Positions 32,301 to 32,321 of a stretch of DNA of 32,321 nt are shown here, piece after piece; positions within the stretch are counted from its first letter, which is position 1; every line of letters begins with the position of its first letter. The DNA is from UBA3263 sp964554335 (GTDB lineage Bacteria > Bacteroidota > Bacteroidia > Bacteroidales > Muribaculaceae), in contig CAZKOF010000015.1 of assembly GCA_964554335.1 (NCBI GenBank), positions 1 to 32,321 of the forward strand. The letters run 5' to 3'. The notes beneath the pieces are model-generated. The model was not told the DNA's origin and searched no databases. It was given only the letters and a program-made list of their open reading frames with translations. Position numbers and translations under genes: made by a program.

Positions 32301-32321
32301 GCATAACCTGCTGAAAAACAT

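Overview
The window looks like a chromosomal segment of a Bacteroidales bacterium, probably Muribaculaceae-like, though the family name is inference. Reasons: fairly high GC; several good matches to the Bacteroidota promoter (TTTG, about 20 nt, TAnnTTTG); almost no Shine-Dalgarno sequences; a serine-type sulfatase; a large secreted sialidase; and a sialidase C-terminal tail of the YDLQGRRV...GIYI type common in this order.

Layout. 1-3578 (+): a structured leader, then a two-gene operon of a secreted sulfatase and an SLC13-type anion transporter. 3612-20123 (-): one long block of housekeeping and envelope genes. In transcription order it holds rimP, nusA, infB and folK, then four tightly packed polysaccharide genes (Wza-like export lipoprotein, Wzz-like chain-length protein, Wzy/ligase-like membrane protein, GT4 glycosyltransferase). 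A clear internal promoter (9813-9843) then starts an OmpA-like/TPR lipoprotein whose stop abuts pyrH, followed by recF, a DUF721/DciA-like gene, rsgA, a WxcM/RmlC-like cupin and miaA. 20124-20534: divergent promoters and a 33-codon ORF. 20535-24470 (+): a TolC/EmrA/EmrB-like tripartite efflux operon of lower GC than its flanks, perhaps acquired. 24490-28624 (-): ndk, a heptad repeat array, then M23/LysM peptidase, rlmN, GT2 and recO with overlapping or 10-nt junctions. 28746-32236 (+): promoter and a 1137-aa multidomain GH33-type sialidase, followed by a hairpin.

How the genes work together. The sulfatase with its anion transporter and the sialidase suggest foraging on sulfated, sialylated host glycans such as mucin. 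The Wza/Wzz/Wzy/GT4 set implies surface polysaccharide made from an operon also carrying ribosome and transcription factors, but it lacks an initiating transferase and a flippase. RecF and RecO are both present, so two members of the RecFOR repair pathway sit in one window. Several start codons were corrected: sulfatase, the pyrH-linked lipoprotein and rimP (promoter position), and miaA, recO and GT2 (family N-termini and gene junctions). No rRNA, tRNA, CRISPR array or complete insertion sequence was seen. I found no clearly new system. The most unusual points are the polysaccharide genes embedded in the infB operon, the lipoprotein-pyrH junction, the sialidase architecture and the seven-unit heptad array.
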